Of a stretch of DNA of 64,000 nt, positions 51,086 through 64,000 are shown piece by piece. Every line of letters begins with the position of its first letter. Positions within the stretch are counted from its first letter, which is position 1. The notes beneath the pieces are model-generated. The model had not been told where the DNA came from. It saw only the letters and a list, made by a program, of their open reading frames with translations, and did no database searches. The stretch comes from Atrichornis clamosus. Lineage: Eukaryota > Chordata > Aves > Passeriformes > Menuridae. Location: the NCBI GenBank assembly GCA_013400975.1, contig WBMZ01000407.1, positions 372,001 to 436,000 on the forward strand. The letters run 5' to 3'. A program made the position numbers and the translations under genes.

Positions 51086-51646
51086 TTTCATGGTTTAACC
51101 CCAGCCAGCAATAAGCACCACGCATTCACTCGCTCTCTCCTCCACAGTGGGATGGTGGAGATAATAGAAAAAGTGATAAAATAATGAGATAAAGAAAGTC
51201 TAATAGGGCAAGCAAAAGTCCACCACACAATCAGAGCAAAACAAGGAGTTCATTCCCCACTTCCCATGGGCAGACAGATGTTCAGCCATCCACAGGGAAT
51301 CAGGGTTCCATCACATCCTAGGATGACTAGGTAAAACAAATGCCAACACCCTGAACATTCCCCCGTTTCTGCTTTTCACCCCACTTTAAACGCTGAGCAT
51401 GATGCCATGTGGTCTGGAATATCCTCTGTCCCAGCTGTGAGCCCTCCCAACTCCTTGTGCACCCCCAGCGCACTTGCTGGTGGGGTGGGGTGAGAAGCAG
51501 AAAAGGTCTTTTCTCTCTGTGAGCCCTGCCCAGAAATTGATAAGACATCCCTGTACTATCAACAGGGTTTCCAGCACAAATCCTAAACACAGCCCCAAAA
51601 CAGCCACTATGGAGAAATTTAACTCTGTCCCAGTCCAACCAGCACA
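51086..51646 (-). mobile_element. Solo LTR of an ERVL-type avian endogenous retrovirus
   Basis: The 561-bp segment reads on the + strand from tttcatggtttaaccccagcc to cagtccaaccagcaca. Its reverse complement starts TGTGCTGG and ends in a form of the ...GGGGTTAAACCATGACA terminus common in bird LTRs. The terminal base pair is mutated at one end (TTT instead of TGT). The identical pentamer cctgt flanks both sides (51081-51085 and 51647-51651), a 5-bp target duplication that fits ERVL. No gag, pol or env code is adjacent, so the provirus collapsed to one LTR by recombination. Open frames crossing it (51327-51830, minus) are not genes. Confidence 0.85.
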
Positions 51647-51651
51647 CCTGT
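51647..51651. repeat. Target-site duplication, right copy
   Basis: The pentamer cctgt abuts the LTR on its right and matches the left copy exactly. Confidence 0.7.
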
Positions 51652-54389
51652 AATCCCGTGAGTAATGCAATATTTACCTGTAGGCAATGGACAGAAGAGG
51701 GGTAGAGGTGAATAGCAGAGTGCTGCTCTGCTTTTGGGGTGCAGAGGCATTTTTGAGACTGGTAAAAGTGGAGTGGATGGGTAAGGGTTGGAATAAGCAG
51801 GTTTAAGAGCAGTTGTAAAATGAGGTACATATGTGTGTTGTGAGAAAGACATGAGGCACAACTCAGGAGAATTCTGAGAACAGCGCTCTAAATTATTAGA
51901 AATAGCACTTCCACCTGGAGTCTGTAAATAATACCAGGACAATCTTTAAAATTGCTGAATACACTGTCCAAATATTCCTTCCAAACATGCTTGGAAATGT
52001 TTGACTGCCAGTAACAAATAGTAAATAGCCCTAGTGATACATTACTTACGATTGCTTCTTCCAGTTAAAGAGTACATTCATCTTTACATGAAGAAGATGA
52101 AAGTTTTAGCTATTACAGTATAACACTATATATTGCATATTTGTCACATTAGACACTGACATTTGTACCTTGTATGTCTATATAAGTATTTTACTGTGAA
52201 TAAAGAGAAAAGAAGTATTTGGATTCTACTGACATATGGAGTTTTTCTTTTTTTTTTTTTTTTGTGGGAGGATATTGGTTTTGTTTTATTGTTTGGTTTC
52301 TTGTTTTATTTTATTTTGTTTTGTTTTTTAAATGTGACTCTGGAAGTGCCTTTCAGACAACTCTTTACTAAGAAAAAAATATACCTGTGTGTTTTCTATC
52401 TGCTGTAAGGAAGAAAGGAGATGATAATGATGCGTCTGCTCTGGCACTATATGACTATAATACAAGTAAATGCCTTTACCCTCTGTATTTGCCATAGCCT
52501 TTCTTGCTTATCAGTTAAATCAACCATATTTTTTTTCTTGAAAGGACAGTTCTTGCATCTTTTGTTTTCTAGTATTCTTCACTATTGTTGCTAAGCCAGG
52601 GAGTCATTGTTATGCAACATAAAGTATAACTTCCCAGCACTGAGATTAAATGAACATGAGAGAAGTAAAAACTGATGCATAAACATGAGAAAAGTTCTGT
52701 TTATTAGCTAAACCTATCCTTGTAGACTTCGGAATACTTTAATTCATTCTTTTTCTACAACTGTTTTGTTGAAACGTTGGTAATATATCAAGAAACTCTT
52801 CGAAGATGGTGCATTTTATGCTCATATGTATTTGTATGTGTGCAGCCAAGCACTCGGGAATGAAGAATTCCTTCCCTCCTTAAAACCTGCAGAAATCCCC
52901 ACGAACAAGTAGAGCAGGGATCACCTGCGTCTGCTGCCGACTCAGTTTCTTACCTGGATTTGTACGAACTTCTGTTTACTTCTTCCCTTTTGCTACTTTT
53001 GGGAGAGCAATTCCTCCTGGCTTTATTAAGCTTGTGTGGTTAGTCAAGGAATGACATTTAGTCTATAGTACTGTTTAACATTCCCCACAGCATGAGGGGT
53101 GTATGTGCAAAAGCTTGAAGGAGACAGAAATCTAACAGTTCTAGCACAACATGTGCTGTTCCTACCTACCTTCTCAGCCCTTTTGCCTAGCTTCTCTCCC
53201 TCAGAACGCTTGATGGATTTCCAGGGAGGTGGAGGTTGAGAGGAAATAATGCTGTTCCATGAGCAATTTTTCTTTTAGGTAACAGGACTTGCTTATTTCA
53301 AGGTACTTCTGTGCCTTGTCAAAGATCTCAGTAGCTGCTTTTCAGGTTTTGACTGTAGGCACACTTCCAGAATTGTGTTTATCTGAACACTACAACTCAG
53401 AGAGAAACAATTAAAGAACCTTGCTGTGTGTGCTCTCTTGCACAGTTAAAGTGAATAAATTTTGCCATTGACTTCAGAGACATTACCAGGTATTGGCTTC
53501 CAGACTTGCCTACGGATGATGACCACAAGATTTACTTTTCTTTAGAGATACTGCTCTGGGACAATGTTCTAAGGAAACAACAAATGTTAATTTTCCCCAT
53601 ATTATTCTGTTGGTACCTAGTATAAAATTCCTGTGGTAGAGTTTGTCAACTTGTCAGGCATTCTCAGCTGTACTGGACTTTCACAGAAACTGCAAATATT
53701 TAGCACCATCAGACCTGGAGAAAATTGCCCGCAGTAAGCTCCTGAAAGAGGAGAAAATAGTGACAAAATTTGAGTATTTTGTGATTATAGTTTTGGTCTT
53801 TTTTTCTAAGTTTCTATATCTGAAAAAATATATGTAGGCACAAACACATAGTTAGATTTTGTGTACTGCACCAGTGTGTTCCAGGAAGTGGCTAGAGATC
53901 CATCACAGTGCAGATGGAATGTCATCTAGGGCTGCTTTAGCAGAAGAGTTAATGTGCTGTACCATTGTGTGCACAGAAAAACCAAGGTCTTAAATGCGAT
54001 GGTCAGGCCATTCTGTACCTCTGCTAATGATTAGAATGACTCTATTTCAGCAAATTGAAAAAATGCATTTAATTCTCCAAAAATTGTTTTCTTTGTCATC
54101 AGCAATGCCAAGTCTCCTTTTGCCTGACTGGGTTAAGAGCCAAACTGCTCAGCTCTGTCAAAATTCAGGCAATTCTGAGTGGGTGCCAAAGCAGAACTTG
54201 CTAGTCTCTAGTCAGCTTTACAGCCACAAAATGCTGAATGAATGGGATACAAGTGGCAGCTGAGGTTCACAACTCAGGATCGCAGCTCTGGGTTTCTCTA
54301 CCAAAATTCCTCCTGATTTCAATTTTATGCCTTCAAGCCCTTTTTTTAGACAAAGTCCCAAGCAATGTAGCTGACATTGCTGTCAGAAT
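51652..54389. other. Intronic sequence with a T-rich low-complexity stretch
   Basis: A T16 run at 52248-52263 is followed by TTTTG/TTTTA-rich DNA to about 52330. No gene recognised. Confidence 0.55.
52248..52330 (+). repeat. T-rich low-complexity tract
   Basis: Sixteen T, a short G-rich break, then repeated TTTTG and TTTTA units. Confidence 0.85.
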
Positions 54390-54450
54390 ATAAGCTCCAT
54401 CAAGGCAAGATTATTTCTTTCCTCACTTAAAATGGCACACGCATATAGGA
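54390..54450 (+). mobile_element. Possible L2/MIR-type 3' relic
   Basis: The words aatataagctccatcaaggcaagattatttctttcctcactt recall the aagctccatgagggcaggga...ttgttcact end of L2/MIR elements. The match is short and diverged. Confidence 0.3.
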
Positions 54451-57400
54451 CTGAAGAGTCGGAACAGATTATTTCTGTGAGGGCTTTCTCGGGGTCCAAT
54501 ATGGTCATTCATCTTTTAAACAACAATGTGAATGTTTATTCTCAGAGGATGTCTTCACTGTACAGCAAGTACACAGTTCTGCTTTCTGAGCGGATCTGAA
54601 GTAGATATGCAACAGACTTCCATAATGTAATTTACATTCAGTACCCAACTGTGATCCTCAGAGCCAGCTTCTGAGTATCCCTGTGCTTTATTGTCCCATA
54701 GCACACACTCACTCTGTCAAATCCTTTATTGGGTTGTCCTTCATCTGGCTGCATAATTTGGCAGCCTGGGTATACACAGTAGGAGAGGAATTCCTAGGTG
54801 ACTTACCTGGCCTGTGCCTGCATTCCCTTCAGCAGAGTGTAGATATACACTGAATATTCTCAATGCAGTGGCTTGAGAGTCTGCCAGGGGCTGAGCCAGA
54901 CCCATGGTGAGTCCCAGAATTGTTGTTGTAAGACCAGCAGAGAACCCAGAAGGTACTGTCCGCTTCTCTCATTGTTGGGTGAATTGCATATGCATCTACT
55001 ACCAGCATCTTGAAAATAGTCCATTTAAATCTTGCAAAATCAAGTGGATGTCGCTGTAATCAGCTCTGTGTTTACCCTAAACACTGTGTGTCCTTATTAG
55101 TGCCTTTCCAGTCCCCTCAGACATGCTGATATTGATTGAATAAACACGGATGATAATCTCGATTAGCAATAAGACATGATACACACACATCCCGTAACCT
55201 TGGTGTTACTGTCAAAAATGCTGTGAGATTTCATTTGCATTCATTGCCTGGGTATAAACCTCACAGGGCAGTTGTCTCAATCTGTCTCTCTATCACCCTT
55301 AGTGCTGTGTGTGTTCTGCTCTGGTTCTTCTGGGCTGGAGTCAGGGATCTGTCCTTTGTATTTCTGTTGTCCTTTTCACAAAAATGTCTCAAAGTGGTGC
55401 ATAAACATTACCCAAGACAGCAGCCATTTATCCACACACAGCCTCACCTCTCTGGTCAGGGCAGAACAGACTGAATTCTGTATCCAAATGAAACTGCAAG
55501 AGCAAATTGAGATAGGGAGAAAGTTCCAGACTGGGAGTTTGGCTGGGATATGTTCCATTGCAACAACAGCACCGGCTTCCTTAATTACAAGAACGGTCAG
55601 GACAATGATTCTTGCACTGCAGAGGAAAGATCGAGACTTGTACTTTCTAACCCCATTTCACAGGCTTAGTTCTGACTCATCTAGTGATTGGAAACCACAA
55701 CCTCCTGAGTCAGAAGTGTCGTTATAGAAAGGTTTGTTTACTTGTTCCATTTTCAGTTCCATAATGTTCATATTACTCTATCAGAAGGCAGCGTGTGAAC
55801 AAATAAGAAGATTTAAGGTTTGGTCAAAAGATGTTAGAAACTAAGGGAAAGGCTCAAATCAAATGCCTCCACATTTGCACATTTGTTTTTATCTTCCATA
55901 TTTCTTTTTTTTTTTTGTCTGGAATACCATGCAAAATACCCACACTTCAAATGCTGAACTGAGCATGTGAGCTCTGTTCACTTCTTCCTCATGTGGGAAA
56001 CACTACCATCCGTATATGATCAGTTAGGTGATCAAGGTGGAATGACAGAGCCAACATGATCTGTTTTCTTTGACTTCACTGTTTGCTATCTGCCTGCCTT
56101 TCATGGTTTCTTCATGCAAGCGAAAATATTTTGTGAAGCATAAAACCCTGTGGCAAATGATAATCTAACCAACAATCAAGAGAATAATTGTTTTGCAGGG
56201 AATATTCTCATTCTGTAATAGAGAACAAAAGCCTTGCAATTAAGACAACAGAGCATTAATAACACACATTTATCATTCTATATGAGCTTATTATTTCCAG
56301 TCCTTTGCAAATAATTCTAATTTATATACCATTCCTTACAAAGCTGTATGTTAATGTGATCTGCATTGCTGTGTTAGTATCTCGAAATGTTTTTAGCATC
56401 TTGTGCTATAAATTTCTCTTCTCTGGATTCTTTGAAGGACAGTGCACAGCCTTGAAATACATGAAACATACCCTTAACTTAGCCTTTCTAGCCTGATACT
56501 CTCTACTGCCCTCTTCCTTGAAGACTAAGAGCTGGATTATAGTTTCCTTCTAAACCAAACCAAATCCCTTCATTTTCAGCTCAGTGTTATCCAGCTTTTC
56601 CCTCCTACCCAGCTCATTTTGCCCTTCATTCTCAGACATTTCTTGCTGTCAGCTGGCTGTTTATGCTTAGCTGTTCTGGCAGTCCCATGCTCCTACAGGA
56701 GAATTTGTGCCTTTTCCTACACCACCCCATATGTCTGGGCTATTTTTCCTTTCTTGGTCAATCCAGATAAGTTTCCATAGTTGGTTCTCATGCATAATTC
56801 CAATGTTACATTCTCCTTTGCTCTCTGAGACAGATGAATTTACTGGGAATGAAGCCATGGCTTCATACCGGTGTCTGTCGGTTAAAGAACCACTGGCTGA
56901 AATCAGAGGGGAGAATAACTTGCATATGTTAAAGTGCCATCACTACTAGCTTGCAGATGTGAATACTTAATACAGAATTCTTACCAGAAAGGTGGCTGTG
57001 TTCCATTTTAGCCACAATCCATATGCTTTCCATATGCATCATTCCCCAATATGTATTTTGTGTGTAGAAATATGAGTGGGGGTCAAATGGTTCAAATACT
57101 AGTGGAATTTATACTTAATAATCTCTCTGGCAATATATGATTTCTTGTTTTGTAAATACGGAGGTCTTGAATGTCAAGAGAGTATTTAAAAATATTGTAA
57201 AATCATATATATGAATGTGGTTTGCTTGTAACTAATTTTTTGTCTTTCTACGGCTGTGGCAGTCTAATGCAATTCTCTGGCTGAGATTAAGGGAATGAGC
57301 ATGTGAATAAATTAGTGATATTTAAACAGAGGTGTTAATTTGCAATGCATGAGCTGCTCCATAGTAACTGCTTATGTGCATGCTCTGACCTGGTAATAAA

Positions 57401-60400
57401 TGGAAGATGCTGTCAGTTTATACCAGTCAAAGTTAGCCCAAAGAGAACAACTCTTCTTCAGAATGACTTCTCTTTTCCCCTTAGAGGGTATTTTCATCGA
57501 GCTGCTCATGAAGGAGTGCTGCTAGAGACAATGTAAAAGATAATCAAAGATAAAAAATGGAGTCAGAAGTGTGAGAAAAATATTTGCTTATTGGATCTAG
57601 AATAACATTCATCATAAATTGAATGAGATAACTTTCCCAGCATGGTTATTGGTTTTGCAGAGTGGAAAGTGTGTAACATCTCTGAGATCAAGCCCTTCTA
57701 TTTCATCTTCCTTCCACTTGTTTAACTCCAGTTTGTTGGCATTGTTTGAGATAAGATTCAATTGTTCAGAAGTGTTTCTAGTGCTGTTTCTGATACCCTT
57801 GAGTAGCTGAGGCATTTGCACTGGGATAGCAAGTAGGGCAGAGATCTCCAAGAGACCAACACCATTCCAAAATGGCAGAGGGAGGCTCTTGAAGTTACAC
57901 TAAGTTCTGATGTTAGGCAATTAAATTCATCCTGGCTGCCCAAAAGACAAATTTATCCTACATCTCTCTTAAATTTGTGAGTTTAGTGACATGTACAAAC
58001 TGGTCTGAGGTTTTGTTGTGTATTGGTCTTGCAAAGGAATACAGAAAAAAAACTTTAAATAATTAATCTGAAATATATGAAGTTGTATCAGAGAAGCATT
58101 CTATTGGAAATCTTTAATTGCTTAGTTGCTTGGTTTGTTCAGGTACCAGTAGATCAGATGAATTCACTACTTTTTATAACCAGTATTTGTGAACCATGTG
58201 TAGGCTGAGGATATGGGCAACATTCTGTTAGAAACAGTTATTGAAGTAAAAAGACCTTTTTAACAATCACTAATAACTACCTTTTAAATATTTAGTGTTC
58301 TAACTTGGATTCCCAGACCAGCCTTTCTAACTTCAGTGCCTTTGTAAACCCCGTGCCTTTGCCAGGGTGCAGGGTGAATTACAGGTGGGTCAGTAGACCT
58401 TCCTCCACAATTAGAATTATTTATCCAGCTGTCCTGTCCTGGTTTTCATCACTTATCACTAACTATGCACATATTCATTATTTCCTACATTCTTATGGTA
58501 AAAGAATGTGGAGGTTAGATATGGTCCCACAACAGAAATTGTAAAGAATGAAGATATGCAAGGGAGAGTCAAAGACTTCAGAAAATCATATTAAATTTTT
58601 ATCAATATAACCACTTGGAGGAAAAAAAATTAACTCAAAGAATAAAGGGTTATGCCTCTAGAGACACAAGTTCTGTGTCAATATAGAGAATGAAGGACAA
58701 GGACAGAAGCATGGGGTGCGTATAGTTTTGTTTCATTTGTTGGGGGTTTTTTTGTACCTTGGAAGACTGAATTCAAATTTGGGTTTGACTGAGATAAATA
58801 TGGCAAATATATTTTTGACTTTTCCTTTCCCAAACCAAAACAAATGTTTTGCTCCAGGGTATTTTTGGAATGTACAATAAATCAGTAGTAAAAGGGGGAA
58901 AAAAAATCTAAACACTATCAAAGTGTTCTTAAACATCTATTGCCAGAGAATAATGATATTCTAATGCTGCCACATAATGTGGAAGGAAAATAGGACACTT
59001 AGGGAAAGTAGCTTGTGAGATAAATTTAACGTATTTGTTTTGGAGAGGGTCAGATGAGATTGTTTTATTTTAATGATTTGAATTTATGGTAGATAATAAT
59101 TTCTGTATCATTATATGAATGTGACATGACACAGCTATTTTTTGTGCCCCTTGGAAGTACATGGTGGAATTTGGGTGGAGATAGATCCTGCCTCCATTGA
59201 ACCAGTGGCAGGAGGGTTGTAAATGAAGAAATGGGATTTTGGCCCTTTATTTTTGTTTGTTTGGGGTTTATTTAGAGTGGTTGCAAGAACTCATTAGACA
59301 ACGGTGTGTCATTTCATTCAATCCCTTGGTAGTCTAACCAAAATGTGTGATAAAGGTTATGTTGGGACTGTGTATTTCTCTATTCATCTTTTATCTGATG
59401 GGGTGAATTTTTTTTACATTGCAACATATTACTAATTTGGTCTGTTGTTATAACCATCACACTTCTGGCTAAAGGAAACAGAACAGGCTTCAGTAGGAGC
59501 TCACACACTGTTGGGATCTGGAATCATTGCAAATTAAATGGCGTTATGTAAGTTTGCCCTTCAGAAATTTGCTTTGGGAATTTCTAAATCCAAATAAAAA
59601 AGTCCTTTGTTGCCAGTTAATGGAAAAGTTGCCACCAAATTATATAAAGAACATGCTGTTAGGTATTAGTGCACAGGCTCCACAACGCTACTAGGGGGCT
59701 AGAAAAGCTGGATTAGCTATCTTTTGGGAATTAATTTGTTTATATCACTAAGTACGTGGTCAACCATACAGCAGTGTGATTAGCTGCCATGGATTTCTGT
59801 TGGCACAGGATCACTTTTACTCTGTCATGCAATTATTGTATTTTAGACAGGTTAGCAAAGGAGAATTCTTAGCCTGTAGTTACTTACTCTCCACTATCTT
59901 TTGGGAAAAAAATGTAATACCTCTTTCCACTTTTATAATCTCCCATTACAGCAAGTGTTCTCTATCTCAGAAAATATACAAAGACCAGATTTTGCCCTCT
60001 GGATGCCTGCAACTTAGTGGTCAATCTGTAAAGCTCCTGTTAAGTAACAGAGTTACTTCTCAGTGTTTTTTTTTTTTTTTTGTCCTTCATCTGTGTTCCA
60101 TTTTAAGGATAAGGATCTAAGTATCTGAGTAGAAGCAAAATGAACTACAAAATGAGCCATAGCTGATACTTTTGTTCTCTGAAGTCTGGATTAGTATAAC
60201 TTTGTTTGGTTTTCTCACGTATTATGGGCAATTTGTCAGGTAGATAACATTAGTAGAATTGTAGTTTTAAAACACTTCTGATCACAATCTATTTGGCTGC
60301 GGTAGGAATGTGAAAAAAGTTGTAAATTGGTTATTACCCTGACTGCAATTTCAATATAAAAAAATTCCTCTTAAGGTGAGACAGAAAAATGAGAACTTAA

Positions 60401-63400
60401 ATCAACGAGAAGGTGTGTGTTGACTGTTACAAACAAGAGGTCTCCTTGGTTTCTTTGCCATTTTCTGTGGAGGATAAGAAGGATCACAGCCCATTCTCTT
60501 GCTAAATAATAGGTCCTAGATTACTGAGCCTGCTCTGTCCCAGTGTATGAACTGCCTGCAGTAGCCTGGGGCTTGTTTCCTGCAACAGGAGGAGGGAGAG
60601 CAAGGATAAAATTGTCATTGATGATTGGCCAAACTCTCATCCCTAACAACATAATGTCAGGGACACCATGTTGGAGACTAAGGCTTTATGTATGTCCATT
60701 TTGACCTTGCCATGTGTTATGCATAAAATGAAGTCCTCTTGGGTGTGGATTGCAATCCCCTTTCAAAGGACAAGGTGGTGTCTGAAGAACAAAGATATGG
60801 ATGTTAATGTAGGACCTACACATTCAGTCATTTGTTTATTACGCTGAGCACAGTGGAATATCCCAAATATATGGTGTCCAGGGCTGAATTCTATAGCATA
60901 TTGTGTGTACAGCATTCTGCACAGCCTGGCAAATGTTAGTGAATTCAGTAGCACTTCTGTGGCAGTAATGACATGTAGCCATCTGTGATTTCGCACCTGC
61001 AGAAGCCAGTGTCAGCTGTTGAAGTTCAGCAGCCCTGGCTTTGCATGAATTTATTGCCAAAAAACTCTCTCATTTACTAGCCATGGAATTCAGATAACCC
61101 TTTCAGTGAACTTAAAGCTCTTGCATATTATATAGCAAAACAACAGCTCAGGGAGAAAATCTCTACCAGGGTGCCTTTCTCAGTAAATACTGTTTGTACA
61201 CTGTAGTGCTTTTATAGAGTAAATAAGAAGTTTACATAAAATTGAGAGCACTGCTGATACTGGGACCCTGCTTAGTGCTCCCACTTGTGCTGTGGCCTTT
61301 TCTTGAAGGCACTGGATGAATGTACACAGGGAGAAAAGCTCCCCTCTGAAATGTAGGAAGGGGAAGAGGTAAACAGAGGCACAGAATGGTGAGCTGGCTT
61401 CATAGGCTGTACTGCAACGCCATGGGGAGTTCAAGATTAAAATCTCTCTCTCCATTTTCCCACCAGTGCCTTAAACACTACTTTATACCATCTGTCATGA
61501 AAATGAACAGGATTGGCTGCTTTCTTCAGATTCTGCTAGAAGGCACTCACATGAAATGATTTTATATAACTAACTGCAGAATAAATAAAAACTTTGTTTA
61601 TTCTACTAGCAAGAGTAGTTCTATTAAATGGGAACAGATATGAGCTGTTACCAGAATGTGTGCTGAGCTTGATATTTCTCACATGACTACCTAGATTCAT
61701 CACAGATGCCATTGTATTACTATCTATATCCTTTTACAAAATACTTTTGTGGAGATATGCAGACTTCATGGCTGGCAGAAACACCATCATCCTTTTCGCT
61801 TGGGTCCTACTGCATAGAGAAAACACGTAATAAGGAGATGAAAAGGACTGTGTGATGATGGAGCATGACACGTGGCAGAACGTTCAGTCTCTATGCTCTG
61901 AATATTTGGCATCGTGAAAGCTGCCCTCTGTAGGCAGATATTACCTTTTAGTTTTCTCTGGTGAACAGGACCCTCTTGGTTACCTATGTTCTAGCTCATG
62001 GTGCAAGTGCTTTAGATTTAAAGACGGATAAAGAAGTAGAAATGTTTTAATGTCTTGACAGCATTTCCTGTCTTGAAAACATGTTTGGTTTGTCTAGAAA
62101 AGTTTTTGCTAGGAGGAACATGAAGTAACAGTATATTTTAAACCACAATTTTCTCACATTTCAAGTTTTCCCAACATGCTAATAAAGTCACATCAGATAC
62201 AATCCAAAGTGTTCGTCTTTCCAGTGGGGCAATTAAAAAGGTTCAAAGACAATTATAATTTTTGAGTAGTGAATGAATCAAAAAATATTAGTTGCAAAAA
62301 TTGGCCTAATGTAATGGCAGTTTCCTACATGATGACAAATGTAATAGCTTTGCTCTACTTACTGACATCAGATAAATGATCATTTTTCCTAATTCTTGCT
62401 ATTATGTGATTTAAAGAAGAAACATAGATTTCCAAGAACACACAAAATGAATGAATGATTTTCTTTATCATGGAGACTGGGGGGAAATCAATTTGTTTAA
62501 TAACAGTTGGGTAAAAAATGATAATGGCTTAAATGATGTTAGTCACAGCCTTTGAAGCTTTGCTATTTCAGCTGCAGAACAGGAAATGATCTATGGCCTT
62601 TGGAGGAGTAGATGATGTAGAAAGGAAGAGCCAAGAGAAAGCCACATCTCCAAGCTGGGAAAACTCAGGCAGAACTCAGGGAAAGTTAATTATAAAGAAT
62701 TCACACTAACTTATTTAAATCTATTTCTGTTCCTTTAGCCCTAATTAGGTTGTTTGCAGTGCAAGATCTTACATGTAGAACTATTAAAAATATGAAGAAT
62801 TTTGTAAACCTGTCAACAGGGGAACAGCCCCTTCCTTAGCTTTTAGAATAGGGAAAACAAGTCCCTTGTCTTGTGTGCTATAGTATCAATGCACTTAGAA
62901 AGAGTATGCTAATAGACCATGAGTGTGGAGCCTTAATTAGTAGTTAAGTCTGTTGATGAAAAGACTCTTGTTGCTAACACCTAAGAACTGGACCCTATTG
63001 ACAATTTATTTCTAGTACCATAAGTTATAACTAAAACTTTGTTGTGTAGTTATTATAGAGCTTCTTCACTTCTCAATGTAAAGATCCTAGTGGATGTAAT
63101 GAGTATTTATAGCTTAAACAATAACAGTGCATAACCTCTAGGATCAATGTAATTAAGGAAAATCAATAACAATAGCAAAATCTCAATATGTCAGCATTTA
63201 ACTGGGGGAGGATAGGACCAGCACCATGCAGCTCATCTTCAAGATCAAATTGAATTTTTTTCTGTGCTTATGGTATGGTGGCTGGTTTTTTGCAAGTGTC
63301 TGTAAGGTAAAATGAAAGCCATGCCATGGTATAGAGAATGTATTTATTTGATAGGAATAACATTAAGACTTTCCTTACTACCCTCCTGATTTTGTGCTGC

Positions 63401-64000
63401 ATTTATTGTGTTAAAAGTGTGTCCAAGAGCCTAAGATCTCTACTGAGGGAAGTCAAAGGTCTGAGTAGCTTACTTACTGGACACAACTTTCTTATAATAA
63501 TGTATCTGTTTAAGGAAGGCTGGAACAATATGTTTTTAAACACTTCAGCAATATTTGCTGCTAGTTTTTATTCTGTACACAATAGTGAACAGTTTTCTCT
63601 TGGCCTAGTTCTACTGTTAATGAATTTAGAGAATGTTCTTCTAGGGAGTTTTCTGGATCTGCCTTGCTGCATCTCACTTTGTCCCCTGGCCTTTTTGTTT
63701 CCATCCATCATTCTTCATAATCCTCTTCTTAACTTTTGTAATCTGGTGTACTTTTTATGTTCTGTGCTGTTTCTTACTGTGTTTTAGATCATTGAAGTGC
63801 TTGTGATTTCACCAAATTTATCTCTCACTAAAATCATCATACTTCTTGCACACTGAGATAAATCCTACTTGTGTCATTAATAGTTTTACACTTGCTACCT
63901 ATGCTGTCTAACCCTGCAGCTCACTGAGGTATTGGCCTTGAAAGTTGTCCCTTTTCTTGATTTTACTCTTCTCTGCCTTTCCCTTCTCACAACTTGTTAT
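54451..64000. other. Intronic sequence to the window end, nothing assigned
   Basis: About 9.5 kb with no recognised gene or clear repeat apart from a T16 run at 60066-60081. The open frames at 55272-55727 (151 codons) and 63338-63787 (149 codons) lack domains. The latter is Leu/Phe-rich because of T-rich DNA. Confidence 0.5.
60066..60081 (+). repeat. Poly-T run of 16
   Basis: Sixteen consecutive T. No element body is seen next to it. Confidence 0.9.

Larger units (their letters stand above)
25114..64000 (+). other. AGBL4: AGBL4 downstream intron, 5' part
   Basis: This is intron by inference, from the donor at 25114 to the end of the window. I looked for the following CCP6 exon, which should encode a VHPGETPSS-type zinc motif, and did not see it on the + strand. 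In mammals BEND5 is nested inside AGBL4. I recognised none of its exons here either. The intron is therefore at least 38.9 kb. Confidence 0.78.

Noticed and set aside
51327..51830. 167-codon open frame on the minus strand
   Set aside because: It runs through the solo LTR and out into flank, so it is not retroviral coding sequence or a host gene.
55272..55727. 151-codon open frame on the + strand
   Set aside because: Composition is unremarkable, overlapping frames are also open, and no protein family is recognised.
63338..63787. 149-codon hydrophobic open frame on the + strand, membrane-protein-like
   Set aside because: Leu/Phe/Ile richness follows from T-rich DNA. There is no recognisable family and no start context.

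Overview
This window is vertebrate nuclear DNA, almost certainly from a bird. It is AT-rich and CpG-poor, and it has no compact gene arrangement. Its interspersed repeats are decayed CR1 LINE copies, which is the main avian LINE family, plus one solo ERVL-type LTR of a kind abundant in birds, especially songbirds. I cannot name the species. The passerine leaning is an inference from the LTR alone.

I can support one protein-coding piece: a single 217-bp internal exon of AGBL4 (cytosolic carboxypeptidase 6, CCP6) at 24897-25113 on the + strand, with a consensus acceptor and donor. The rest reads as the two flanking introns of this very large gene: at least 24.9 kb upstream and at least 38.9 kb downstream. 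By eye I found no other AGBL4 exon. The next one should carry the zinc-binding HxxE motif and lies outside the window. I also saw no exon of a nested gene. The remaining open frames (up to about 167 codons) look like chance frames or run through repeats.

Layout: 1-24896 is upstream intron. It holds a possible conserved block with GGCGCC sites (1860-2280), a CR1 3' end on + (6195-6355), an old CR1 on + split by about 1 kb of other DNA (13880-15830), a tRNA-like relic (16420-16500), a near-perfect AGGTCA everted repeat (16869-16891), a CR1 reverse-transcriptase fragment on - (22692-23312) and a GGTT tract (24265-24302). The AGBL4 exon follows. 25114-64000 is downstream intron. It holds homeodomain/octamer-rich blocks (26161-26510, 33440-33690), a GC-box segment (27183-27300), a sharp CpG cluster (34030-34172), hairpins (37128-37154, 42100-42188), two adjacent old CR1 copies on - (44860-45150, 45399-47215), a solo LTR with matching 5-bp target duplications (51081-51651) and a possible L2/MIR-like relic (54390-54450).

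I see no previously undescribed multi-gene system. The most checkable observations are the CpG cluster, the nested CR1 history and the candidate regulatory blocks. All of these would be settled by multi-species alignment or chromatin data.
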